The notes beneath the pieces were generated by a model. The model was not told the origin of the DNA and did not search any database. It worked only from the letters and a program-made list of their open reading frames with translations. Positions 1 to 6,197 of a DNA stretch of 11,721 bases are shown piece by piece (within the stretch, counting starts at the first letter, position 1; the number at the start of each line of letters is the position of its first letter). The stretch is from Nocardioides sp. GTDB taxonomy: Bacteria > Actinomycetota > Actinomycetes > Propionibacteriales > Nocardioidaceae. The stretch spans positions 5,934-17,654 of the forward strand of contig DOWL01000120.1 of NCBI GenBank assembly GCA_003519585.1, given 5' to 3'. The translations under genes and the position numbers were made by a program.

Positions 1-1
1 C

Positions 2-1792
2 GTCGAGACAGAGCCAGGCACCATCCAACTGCTGGTCTCGGTGCCGGCCGACGCCGACGTCGACCTCGACGGCGTCAAGGTCACGGTCGACGGCAAGAGC
101 GCCGACGCCACCGCCGCTCCCGCCGACAGCGACACCACGGTCCGTCGTACGGCCGTCCTCGCCATCGACACCAGCAACTCGATGGAGGGCAGCCGGTTCG
201 ACTCCGCGAAGGTGGCCGCCCACGAGTTCATCTCCACGGTGCCCGCGGACGTGTACGTCGGCATCGTCACCTTCGCCGGCGACGTGACCACGGTCCTCGA
301 GCCCACGACCGACCGCGCTGCCGCACAGACCGTCCTCGACGGACTGACTCTCGCCAAGGGGACCCGGCTCTACGACGGCACCATCCAGGCGGTCGACGTG
401 GCCGGCGAGGAGGGCCAGCGCAGCCTGCTGGTGCTCTCCGACGGCGCCGACACCAGCGACACCCCGATCGAGGCCGCCACCACGGCGATCTCCGACGCCG
501 GCGTGTTGACCGACGTGGTCGCCCTCGACCAGAACGGCCAGGCGCTCGACGCGCTCGAGCAGTTGGCGACGGCGGGCGACGGCCAGGTCATCTCCTCCGA
601 CCCGGCGGCGCTGCAGGCGGCGTTCGCGGCCGAGGCCGACGTGCTCGCCCGCCAGGTGCTGGTCACGGCGAAGTTGCCCTCCGGCTTCGACAAGTCCGAG
701 GCGACCATCAAGGTGACGCTGCCGACTTCGTCGGGCTCCGTGACGGCCGAGGCGTTCTCCGCCGTCGAGCCGGGCGCGGCCGAGCTCGTCCGCGATACCG
801 CGTGGACTCCCCCGTCCTGGGCGCTCTACGCCGGCCCGCTGGCGCTGGGCCTGGGCGTCGTTCTCCTCGTCGTGCTCTTGGCACCGCGCGCGCAGGCGCG
901 CCTCAACGCCGCCGACCGGATCACGAAGTACACCGAGTCCCAGGGCAGCGCCGGCACCGAGAGCGCCGGGAACATGCTCGACACCGACGTCACCTTCGCT
1001 TCGGCGAAAGAGACCGCGGCGAACGTGCTGCGGCGCAACCAGGATCTCGACGCGCGCATCAGCGCCCGACTCCAAGCGGCCGGTAGCGAGCTGAAGTCGT
1101 CGGAGTGGCTGCTGGTCCACGGCGGCCTGATCTTCGTCTTCGGCCTGGTCGGCCTGATCATCGGTGGCGGCAACCTGTTCGTCGGCTTCATCTTCCTCGC
1201 GGCAGGCATCTTCGGCCCCTGGATGTACCTCGGCTTCCGCCGGTCCCGCCGGCGCAAGAAGTTCAACAGTGGGCTCCCGGACACGCTCCAGCTGATGTCC
1301 GGCTCACTCGCCGCCGGTCTGTCCTTGTCCCAGTCGATCGACACGATCGTGCGCGAGGGCGCGGAGCCGATCGCGTCCGAGTTCGGCCGGGTGCTCGTCG
1401 AGACCCGCCTGGGCGTGACCCTCGAGGACGCCCTCGAAGGTATCGCCGAGCGGTTCGACAGCAAGGACTTCGAATGGGTCGTCATGGCGATCAAGATCCA
1501 GCGTCAGGTCGGTGGCAACCTCGCCGAACTCCTCGACACCGTGGCCGCCACGATGCGTGAGCGCGAGTACGTGCGCCGCCAGGTGGCCGCACTCGCCGCA
1601 GAAGGAAAGCTCTCCGCATGGGTGTTGGGCGGCCTTCCGCCGCTGTTCATGCTCTACCTTCTGTTGACGAACTACGACTATGTGATCGTCATGTTCCAGG
1701 AGCCGTTGGGGTGGGCGATGTTGGCGGGCGCCGCCACCATCCTCGCGGTCGGCGTCTTCTGGATGAGCCGACTGGTGAAGGTGGAGGTCTGA
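2..1792 (+). CDS. tadB: VWA domain-TadB fusion, Tad pilus inner-membrane platform protein (5' partial)
   Basis: The reading frame is open to the window edge, so the gene is truncated at its 5' end. A GTG at 41 is only an internal candidate, and the expected signal peptide is missing. Counting from that GTG, residues 38-200 form a von Willebrand A domain with a complete MIDAS metal site: D43-x-S45-x-S47, T108 and D134 in SDGAD. A membrane segment follows at about 258-282, then a linker and paired segments at 356-399. The type II secretion F domain spans about 405-530, with hydrophobic segments at 527-545 and 556-575. The family role is inner-membrane platform for Flp pilus assembly with TadC. 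The VWA part should lie outside the membrane, presumably binding a protein ligand through a metal ion; that is inference. Canonical TadB lacks VWA. tadC starts 1 bp after the stop. The assignment is firm; the ligand is unknown. Confidence 0.93.
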   Translation, partial: VETEPGTIQLLVSVPADADVDLDGVKVTVDGKSADATAAPADSDTTVRRTAVLAIDTSNSMEGSRFDSAKVAAHEFISTVPADVYVGIVTFAGDVTTVLEPTTDRAAAQTVLDGLTLAKGTRLYDGTIQAVDVAGEEGQRSLLVLSDGADTSDTPIEAATTAISDAGVLTDVVALDQNGQALDALEQLATAGDGQVISSDPAALQAAFAAEADVLARQVLVTAKLPSGFDKSEATIKVTLPTSSGSVTAEAFSAVEPGAAELVRDTAWTPPSWALYAGPLALGLGVVLLVVLLAPRAQARLNAADRITKYTESQGSAGTESAGNMLDTDVTFASAKETAANVLRRNQDLDARISARLQAAGSELKSSEWLLVHGGLIFVFGLVGLIIGGGNLFVGFIFLAAGIFGPWMYLGFRRSRRRKKFNSGLPDTLQLMSGSLAAGLSLSQSIDTIVREGAEPIASEFGRVLVETRLGVTLEDALEGIAERFDSKDFEWVVMAIKIQRQVGGNLAELLDTVAATMREREYVRRQVAALAAEGKLSAWVLGGLPPLFMLYLLLTNYDYVIVMFQEPLGWAMLAGAATILAVGVFWMSRLVKVEV

Positions 1793-1793
1793 G

Positions 1794-2714
1794 ATGGTCA
1801 TCATGTTCGTCCTCGGCGTCCTCCTGGTGCTCCTGGCGATCGCACTGATCGGTTCGGCGCTCAGCACGAGCACCGACTCCGGTGTCTCCCGGTCCCTGGC
1901 CGTGCTCGAGGCGATGACCAACGCGCCCGAGGAGCTCCGCGGAGAGCTGGACCGCTCGTTCAGCGACCGCGTCATCGAGCCGCTCCAGCACCGCGCCCTC
2001 TCGGTCGGTCGCCGGATCTCGGGCGCCGACACCGCCGAGCGGATCCGGCGCAAGCTCGACCTCGCCGGCAACCCGGCCGGCTGGACCGTCGACCGGGTGC
2101 TCTCGGGCAAGGTCATGGGGGCCGTGGCCGGCCTGGTGCTCGGCGTCGTGTTCTCGCTGATGCTGGGCTCGCCGATGATGAAGATCATCGTGATCGCGGG
2201 TGTCACGGTCGCCGGCTTCTTCGCCCCCAACCTCTACCTCTACCAGCGGGCCCACGATCGAGCGGAGAAGCTGCAGCGTGAGCTGCCCGACGCGATCGAC
2301 CTGCTCACCATCAGCGTCGAGTCCGGACTGGGCTTCGACGCGGCGGTCCAGCAGGTGGCCCGCAACACCGAGGGACCCCTCGCCGAGGAGTTCTCGCGGG
2401 TGCTGCGCGAGATGCAGATCGGCCAGGGTCGGGCCGAGGCTCTTCGTGCCCTGGGCGAGCGCAGCAACGTCGCTGACCTGCGCTCTTTCGTCGGCGCCAT
2501 GGTGCAGGCGGACTCCTTCGGTATCCCCATCGCGCAGGTACTACGCGTACAGTCAGCCGAGATGCGGGTCAAGCGTCGTCAACGAGCCGAGGAGAAAGCC
2601 CAACAGGTTCCCGTGAAGATCACCATCCCGCTGATCTTCTGCATCCTCCCGACACTGTTCATCGCGGTCATGGGACCTGCCGTGCTGAGCATCATGGACA
2701 GCTTCAGCAAATGA
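1794..2714 (+). CDS. tadC: TadC, Tad pilus inner-membrane platform protein
   Basis: This 306-aa protein has the usual length and layout of TadC. An N-terminal membrane segment (about 2-23) and a cytoplasmic linker are followed by two membrane segments (about 104-146). The type II secretion F domain covers about 160-285, beginning around LPDAIDLLTISVESGLGFD, and the last membrane segment is near 276-300. It should pair with TadB to form the platform on which the secretion ATPase drives Flp pilin assembly. GGAGG at 1783-1787, inside the end of the preceding gene, lies 6 nt before the ATG and supports this start. A second in-frame ATG at 1803 is less well spaced. The 1-bp gap to tadB implies cotranscription and probably translational coupling. 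The stop overlaps a tiny reading frame (2711-2782). The order TadB then TadC is typical of actinobacterial tad loci. Confidence 0.94.
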   Translation: MVIMFVLGVLLVLLAIALIGSALSTSTDSGVSRSLAVLEAMTNAPEELRGELDRSFSDRVIEPLQHRALSVGRRISGADTAERIRRKLDLAGNPAGWTVDRVLSGKVMGAVAGLVLGVVFSLMLGSPMMKIIVIAGVTVAGFFAPNLYLYQRAHDRAEKLQRELPDAIDLLTISVESGLGFDAAVQQVARNTEGPLAEEFSRVLREMQIGQGRAEALRALGERSNVADLRSFVGAMVQADSFGIPIAQVLRVQSAEMRVKRRQRAEEKAQQVPVKITIPLIFCILPTLFIAVMGPAVLSIMDSFSK

Positions 2715-2782
2715 ACACTCCACGAGACCGCTCGGAGGGGGCGCTGCGCGCCGGTGCCCTCTCGCATCCGCGGAGGCGCTGA
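2711..2782 (+). CDS. Possible 23-aa coupling ORF between tadC and the histidine kinase
   Basis: An ATG overlaps the tadC stop as ATGA and opens a 23-codon frame that ends in TGA at 2780-2782, 5 nt before the histidine kinase ATG. The predicted peptide is short, basic and low in complexity (it ends HPRRR), with no recognisable domain. Its only plausible role is to carry terminating ribosomes from tadC to the kinase start. It could equally be chance, because stop-free frames of this length are common at this GC content. It has no separate Shine-Dalgarno sequence. Confidence 0.2.
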   Translation: MNTPRDRSEGALRAGALSHPRRR

Positions 2783-2787
2783 GACGC

Positions 2788-4380
2788 ATGAGGGTTCGCG
2801 AACGCCAACACGTCCGGCTTGCCGCCGCGGCGCGGGCCTTCGTACTCGTAGCACTCCTGGGCCCGGTGTTGTGGGCCCGGGACATCCCGGCACTCATCTC
2901 GCTGATCGCGATCGGCGCCGTCTGGGCGCTGGCCACGCTCGCCGACTGGCGCCAGCGGCTCCCGGTGATGCTCGTCATCACGGTCGAGGCCGCGATGGTC
3001 GGAGCGATCTGCGGTTTCACCATCCACAGCTCCCTCGCCGTCCTCGGCGCGCTCGCGGTGCCGCCGTTCACGGCCGGCCTCTACCGCTCCCTCCAGGGGG
3101 TGGCGCTGGCCCTGTCGGCCCAGCTCACCGCCATCGTGGTCATCTCGTTCGTGTCCTACGACGGGCTCAGCACCGACCAGGGCTTCGGCGCGTTCAGCTG
3201 GAGCATGACCGGCCTCGGGCTCGGCCTGGTCGGCACCTTCCTGCACACCGCGCTCAACGAGAAGCCCGACCCGCTGGCGCCGTACCACTACGCGCAGGGG
3301 TTGATCCGGCAGCTGATCGACATCTCGGGCGGGCTCGACAACGGCCTGGACCCCGTGGCCCTCGGTGGCGCGATCCTGAGCGCGGTCCGCGACGACCTGC
3401 CCTGCTCGGCGCTGGTGATCAGCGTGCCGCGCGGCGACACGCTCACCCCGCTGGTCACCAAGGCCATGGGCACGTCGGTGAGCGTCAGCGAGTGCGAGGA
3501 CATCGCGGTCGAGGCCTGGGCGGTCGGCCTCCCGGTCCTGCACGACCACGTCTTCGCCTTCCCGCTCAACACCGAGGCCGGCACCACCGCCATCGTCGCG
3601 GGGGTGCTGTCCGGCCGGGTCGACCCCGCCCGCATCGGCGTCGAGGACCGCATCCGCAAGCTGATGCGGCGACTCGGCCCGAGCGCCGTACACCTCGACA
3701 CCGCACTGCTCTTCTCGGCGTTCCGCGACGCAGCCACCGCCGAGGAGCGGCGCCGCCTCTCGCGCGAGATGCACGACGGCGTGGCCCAGGACATCGCCTC
3801 GCTCGGCTACCTGGTCGACACGCTCCGCGTCGGCGTCACCTCGCCCGAGCAGGCCGAACGCATCGACATGCTCCGCGACCGCATCTCGGCCGTGGTCGCC
3901 GAGATCCGCCGCTCCGTGGTCACGCTGCGCACCAGCGTCGGCCAGAGCGAGAGCCTCGGCACCGCGATCGGTTCGATCGCGCGCAACCTGTCCGAGGTGT
4001 CCGGCGTACCCATCCACGTCACCCTCGACGAGCGCACCCAGCGGCTGCGCGCCGACGGCGAGGCGGAGCTGTTCCGCATCTGCCAGGAGGCGATGAACAA
4101 CGCCGTGCGGCACGCCCAGGCTTCGGCGATCCACGTCCACTGCGAGGTGCACGCACCCGCGGCGGCCATCACGGTCACCGACAACGGCCGCGGCCTCCAG
4201 GCCGCGCGCTCCACATCACACGGACTGCACATCATGAAGGAACGCGCGCTGCTCATCGGCGCCACGCTCGAAATCGGGGAGACCGAGTCCGGGGGCCTCT
4301 CCGTCACCGTCCGACTTCCCGGAAGCCCCCCGTCCGAGACCCCAGCTCCGGACCAGATCCAGGAAAAGGTCACCGCATGA
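2788..4380 (+). CDS. Membrane sensor histidine kinase, NarL/LiaS-type (HisKA_3)
   Basis: This 530-aa kinase starts with about six hydrophobic segments in residues 10-150, which form a membrane sensor module without an obvious large external loop. A GAF-like region (about 165-300) comes next. The HisKA_3 dimerisation domain carries the H box REMHDGVAQD, with phosphoacceptor His329. The HATPase domain follows, with N box QEAMNNAVRHA (433-443), G1 box DNGRG (465-469) and a later HGLHIMKERA segment. It should autophosphorylate and pass the phosphate to the response regulator that overlaps it by ATGA. GGAGG at 2772-2776 lies 11 nt before the ATG, rather far. Its place directly behind tadC suggests control of pilus genes, but that is contextual inference. 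The ligand cannot be predicted. All catalytic motifs look intact. Confidence 0.93.
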   Translation: MRVRERQHVRLAAAARAFVLVALLGPVLWARDIPALISLIAIGAVWALATLADWRQRLPVMLVITVEAAMVGAICGFTIHSSLAVLGALAVPPFTAGLYRSLQGVALALSAQLTAIVVISFVSYDGLSTDQGFGAFSWSMTGLGLGLVGTFLHTALNEKPDPLAPYHYAQGLIRQLIDISGGLDNGLDPVALGGAILSAVRDDLPCSALVISVPRGDTLTPLVTKAMGTSVSVSECEDIAVEAWAVGLPVLHDHVFAFPLNTEAGTTAIVAGVLSGRVDPARIGVEDRIRKLMRRLGPSAVHLDTALLFSAFRDAATAEERRRLSREMHDGVAQDIASLGYLVDTLRVGVTSPEQAERIDMLRDRISAVVAEIRRSVVTLRTSVGQSESLGTAIGSIARNLSEVSGVPIHVTLDERTQRLRADGEAELFRICQEAMNNAVRHAQASAIHVHCEVHAPAAAITVTDNGRGLQAARSTSHGLHIMKERALLIGATLEIGETESGGLSVTVRLPGSPPSETPAPDQIQEKVTA

Positions 4381-5030
4381 CCGCGACTCCCACCACGGTC
4401 CTCCTCGTCGACGATCACGAGCTGATCCGCGAAGGCCTCGCCGGCGTCTTCGAACTGGAGGACGACATGACGATCGTCGCCCAGGCCGGCTCGGTCGTCG
4501 AGGCACTCAAGAAGTTCGACGAGCTCCGCCCCGACGTCGTCGTCGCCGACCTGCAGCTGCAGGACGGCACCGGGCTCGACATCGTCCGCTCGATCCGCAA
4601 GGTCAGCAACACCACGGGTCTCGTGGTGCTGACCATGCACTCGGGCGACGACCAGATCTTCGCCGCGATGCAGGCGGGCGCCTCCGGCTTCGTCGGCAAG
4701 GACGCCCCGTCGGGTGAGGTGATCCGGGCCGCCCGGCACGCCGCGGTCTCCCCGCGCTCGTTCGTCTGCACTGGCCTGGTCGGCGCGATGATGCGCCGCA
4801 GTGCCGCGGAGTCGACCCGCCTCTCCGACCGCGAGCACGAGGTGCTGCTGCTCCTCGCCGACGGTCTCGGCGCCGCCGCCATCGGAGAGAAGCTCTACCT
4901 CAGCGAGTCGACCGCCAAGTCGCACATCGCGCGCATCTACCAGAAGCTCGGCGCCTCGAACCGGGCCCAGGCACTCGTCACCGCGATGCGGATCGGGCTG
5001 CTCTCCAGCGTCCGCCCCGTCGACAGCTGA
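4377..5030 (+). CDS. Two-component response regulator, NarL/LuxR family
   Basis: This 217-aa protein matches the family length. The receiver domain (about 7-122) has the acidic pair D12-D13, phosphoacceptor D58 (in VVVADLQL), T86 and K108. The LuxR-type helix-turn-helix domain occupies about 148-207, from LSDREHEVLLLLADG to NRAQALVTAMRIGLL. It is expected to be phosphorylated by the kinase encoded just upstream and then to bind DNA as a dimer. The ATG at 4377 overlaps the kinase stop (ATGA), and AAGG at 4366-4369 lies 7 nt ahead, so the start is well supported and translation is coupled. The next genes are the Flp pilins after a 334-bp gap, which makes their promoter a natural candidate target; that is inference. 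A terminator-like hairpin begins 27 bp after the stop. Confidence 0.95.
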   Translation: MTATPTTVLLVDDHELIREGLAGVFELEDDMTIVAQAGSVVEALKKFDELRPDVVVADLQLQDGTGLDIVRSIRKVSNTTGLVVLTMHSGDDQIFAAMQAGASGFVGKDAPSGEVIRAARHAAVSPRSFVCTGLVGAMMRRSAAESTRLSDREHEVLLLLADGLGAAAIGEKLYLSESTAKSHIARIYQKLGASNRAQALVTAMRIGLLSSVRPVDS

Positions 5031-5056
5031 CCGGCCGACCGCCGCGACGTAGCTAC

Positions 5057-5090
5057 CTCGCCGCCGTCCCCTCAGCGGGGCGGCGGCGAG
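5057..5090 (+). terminator. Hairpin terminator after the tadBC-kinase-regulator run
   Basis: A perfect 10-bp stem (5057-5066 with 5081-5090) continues inward through one G-U and three G-C pairs to a 6-nt loop, CTCAGC. It starts 27 bp after the response regulator stop. No T-run follows, which is common for high-GC actinobacterial terminators. It probably separates the regulator genes from the pilin genes. Confidence 0.75.
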
Positions 5091-5350
5091 CCGTCGTACG
5101 GGCGCCGGCTAGACCACGAAATGCCTGGTCAGGCGCGGTATCGGCACCAGATCAGCACGGGATCGGTAGCCCGGCAGCGGGTGGTCGCGCCGTACGCCAG
5201 CCCGCGAGCGGGGGGTCGTCGCATAGTCCGAAATGACTAGGCCCCAGTCCGTTCGCTTGGTCCTCGCGAATTCTGCTTCAAACCCCTGACGGGATCTCCA
5301 AGATTGATCTCACCGGGGCATCCCCGCCCCGACTCGTGGGACCCACCCTG
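5091..5350 (+). promoter_or_regulatory. Presumed promoter region of the Flp pilin genes
   Basis: This non-coding stretch between the terminator and the pilin Shine-Dalgarno sequence must hold the pilin promoter if the upstream hairpin works. I see no convincing -35/-10 pair. Two interrupted inverted repeats share the core CGAAATG: GACCA-N9-TGGTC at 5112-5130 and TAGTC-N6-GACTA at 5224-5239. They could be regulator binding sites. A short GC hairpin (CGGGG/CCCCG, 5314-5326) lies in the likely leader. No gene is supported here. Confidence 0.4.
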
Positions 5351-5356
5351 AAGGAG
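5351..5356 (+). promoter_or_regulatory. Shine-Dalgarno sequence of the first Flp pilin
   Basis: AAGGAG lies 8 nt before the ATG at 5365. It is one of the best ribosome sites in the window, which fits a highly translated structural subunit and fixes the start. Confidence 0.85.
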
Positions 5357-5364
5357 AAACACCC

Positions 5365-5574
5365 ATGCTTGACTACCTCCGCATCATGCTGAACGCCCGC
5401 ACCGCCAAGATGAGCGAGCGCGGCGCCTCGGCCGTTGAGTACGGCCTCCTGATCGCCGGTATCGCCGCGCTGATCGTTGTCGTCGTCTTCGCCTTCGGCG
5501 GCAGCCTCAAGGGCATCTTCACCGACACCTGCTCGAAGGTCACCGCCAGCGCGACGACCAAGTCCTGCAGCTGA
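5365..5574 (+). CDS. flp: Flp family type IVb pilin (first copy)
   Basis: This 69-aa prepilin has a 20-residue charged leader ending in ERG. The class signature ASAVEYGLLIAGIAALI follows, giving a predicted prepilin-peptidase cut between G20 and A21, with Glu at +5 (E25) and Tyr at +6. The hydrophobic helix runs to about residue 44, followed by a short polar tail. The tail carries two cysteines, C56 and C68, which could form a disulfide. The mature protein would be the main building block of the Tad pilus fibre, assembled by TadB and TadC from the upstream genes. It has a strong Shine-Dalgarno sequence and is followed 13 bp later by a terminator hairpin. That pattern suits a high-level short transcript. 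Confidence 0.95.
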   Translation: MLDYLRIMLNARTAKMSERGASAVEYGLLIAGIAALIVVVVFAFGGSLKGIFTDTCSKVTASATTKSCS

Positions 5575-5586
5575 CCGTACGGCGGG

Positions 5587-5627
5587 GGGCTCCGGCGGTG
5601 TGCGTGGCACGCTGGCCGGAGCCCTTT
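5587..5627 (+). terminator. Intrinsic terminator between the two pilin genes
   Basis: A perfect 10-bp stem (GGGCTCCGGC at 5587-5596, GCCGGAGCCC at 5615-5624) has an 18-nt loop containing further small pairing. It is followed directly by TTTGTCTT. It lies 13 bp after the first pilin stop and 42 bp before the second pilin start. Unless a promoter hides in those 42 bp, the second pilin depends on read-through. Confidence 0.8.
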
Positions 5628-5657
5628 GTCTTCGCGGCCCGCATCCAGGTTCGACAC

Positions 5658-5663
5658 AGGAGG
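5658..5663 (+). promoter_or_regulatory. Shine-Dalgarno sequence of the second Flp pilin
   Basis: AGGAGG lies 5 nt before the GTG at 5669. It decides the start: the only other nearby in-frame initiator, the ATG at 5684, would be 20 nt away. Confidence 0.75.
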
Positions 5664-5668
5664 AACCA

Positions 5669-5920
5669 GTGACGGGTATCGACATGGCGCGAGCCCTGGT
5701 GCGGCCAGGCGTCTCGGTGCTTGGTCTCGGGCCCGGTCGGTGGACGACCCGGCGGCGCGCAGAGCGCGGCGCCTCGGCCGTCGAATACGGGCTTCTCGTC
5801 GCCGGCATCGCCGGCATGATCGCCGCGGTCGTCTTCGTCTTCGGGGGCGGTTCGACCGGGATGTTCCAAGACAGCTGCAAGACGATCCTGACGAACAACT
5901 CCGTCGGCTCCTGCAGCTGA
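5669..5920 (+). CDS. flp: Flp family type IVb pilin (second copy, long leader)
   Basis: This 83-aa prepilin starts at GTG. Its leader is 34 residues, longer than the 20 of the neighbouring pilin, and ends in RRRAERG. The signature ASAVEYGLLVAGIAGMI follows, with predicted cleavage at G34/A35 and Glu at +5 (E39). The tail has cysteines C70 and C82, spaced exactly as C56/C68 in the first pilin, and both proteins end in SCS. The mature forms are therefore clear paralogues of almost equal size. It may be a minor pilin, given its position behind a terminator, its weaker GTG start and its altered leader; that is inference. Prepilin peptidase and the fibre machinery should act on both. The reading frame stays open upstream to about 5477, but that extension runs antisense-like through the terminator and first pilin and is not credible. 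Confidence 0.9.
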   Translation: MTGIDMARALVRPGVSVLGLGPGRWTTRRRAERGASAVEYGLLVAGIAGMIAAVVFVFGGGSTGMFQDSCKTILTNNSVGSCS

Positions 5921-5935
5921 TCCCAGACCCCCTCG

Positions 5936-5977
5936 TCACCCCTCGGAGCATGCGCTCCGGGGGGTGAGGTGTTTCTA
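5936..5977 (+). terminator. Intrinsic terminator after the second pilin
   Basis: A 14-bp stem (5936-5949 with 5954-5967, one G-U pair) closes on a 4-nt loop, ATGC. It is followed by GGTGTTTCT. It starts 16 bp after the pilin stop and marks the end of the pilus locus. Confidence 0.85.
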
Positions 5978-6048
5978 AGGGCTGCACGCTACGGGCCGAA
6001 GTAGAGGCGAGAGAAGGCAAGGTAAGGGGTTGGCGCCCGCCGGCTCAA

Positions 6049-6077
6049 AATAAGGTCGACTGTCTACCTTTGTCCGA
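6049..6077. repeat. 29-bp repeat with 17-bp palindrome, copy 1
   Basis: This is the first of two near-identical elements (24 of 29 positions match). Its core at 6053-6069 fits AGGTNGACNGTCNACCT, a perfect odd palindrome apart from three free positions, and here it extends to 19 bp (AAGGT...ACCTT). The central arms are separated by one base, so it is better suited to binding a dimeric protein as DNA than to folding as an RNA hairpin. It lies between converging genes, with no start codon nearby. Confidence 0.6.
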
Positions 6078-6160
6078 CCTGCCGCGCCAACAGTGCACCG
6101 GAATCGGCACCCACTGCCGACGATCGTGCACAGTCCAGATCGGCGGCTCTGGCGCATCGG

Positions 6161-6189
6161 AAAAAGGTCGACTGTCCACCTATTTCGGA
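6161..6189. repeat. 29-bp repeat with 17-bp palindrome, copy 2
   Basis: This is the second copy, exactly 112 bp from the first, with the palindromic core at 6165-6181. It differs from copy 1 at five positions, two of them inside or next to the core. The core difference (T to C at the 13th position) falls on a position the palindrome leaves free. Immediately after it, AGGTCCACCT at 6189-6198 looks like the same half-sites with the centre deleted, and touches the stop codon of the M48 gene. Confidence 0.6.
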
Positions 6190-6197
6190 GGTCCACC

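Noticed and set aside
2704..4152. A 482-codon frame antisense to the histidine kinase
   Set aside because: It has the composition of a shadow frame (Asp, Arg, Gly, His rich) with no motif. The plus-strand kinase has all H, N and G boxes.
5477..5668. An N-terminal extension of the second pilin through the terminator and into the first pilin
   Set aside because: It would overlap the first pilin in another frame. AGGAGG and the GTG at 5669 give a normal prepilin.
6104..6120. TCGGCA/TGCCGA hairpin as a terminator of the M48 gene
   Set aside because: The stem is only 6 bp and no T-run follows on the minus strand, so it could be chance.
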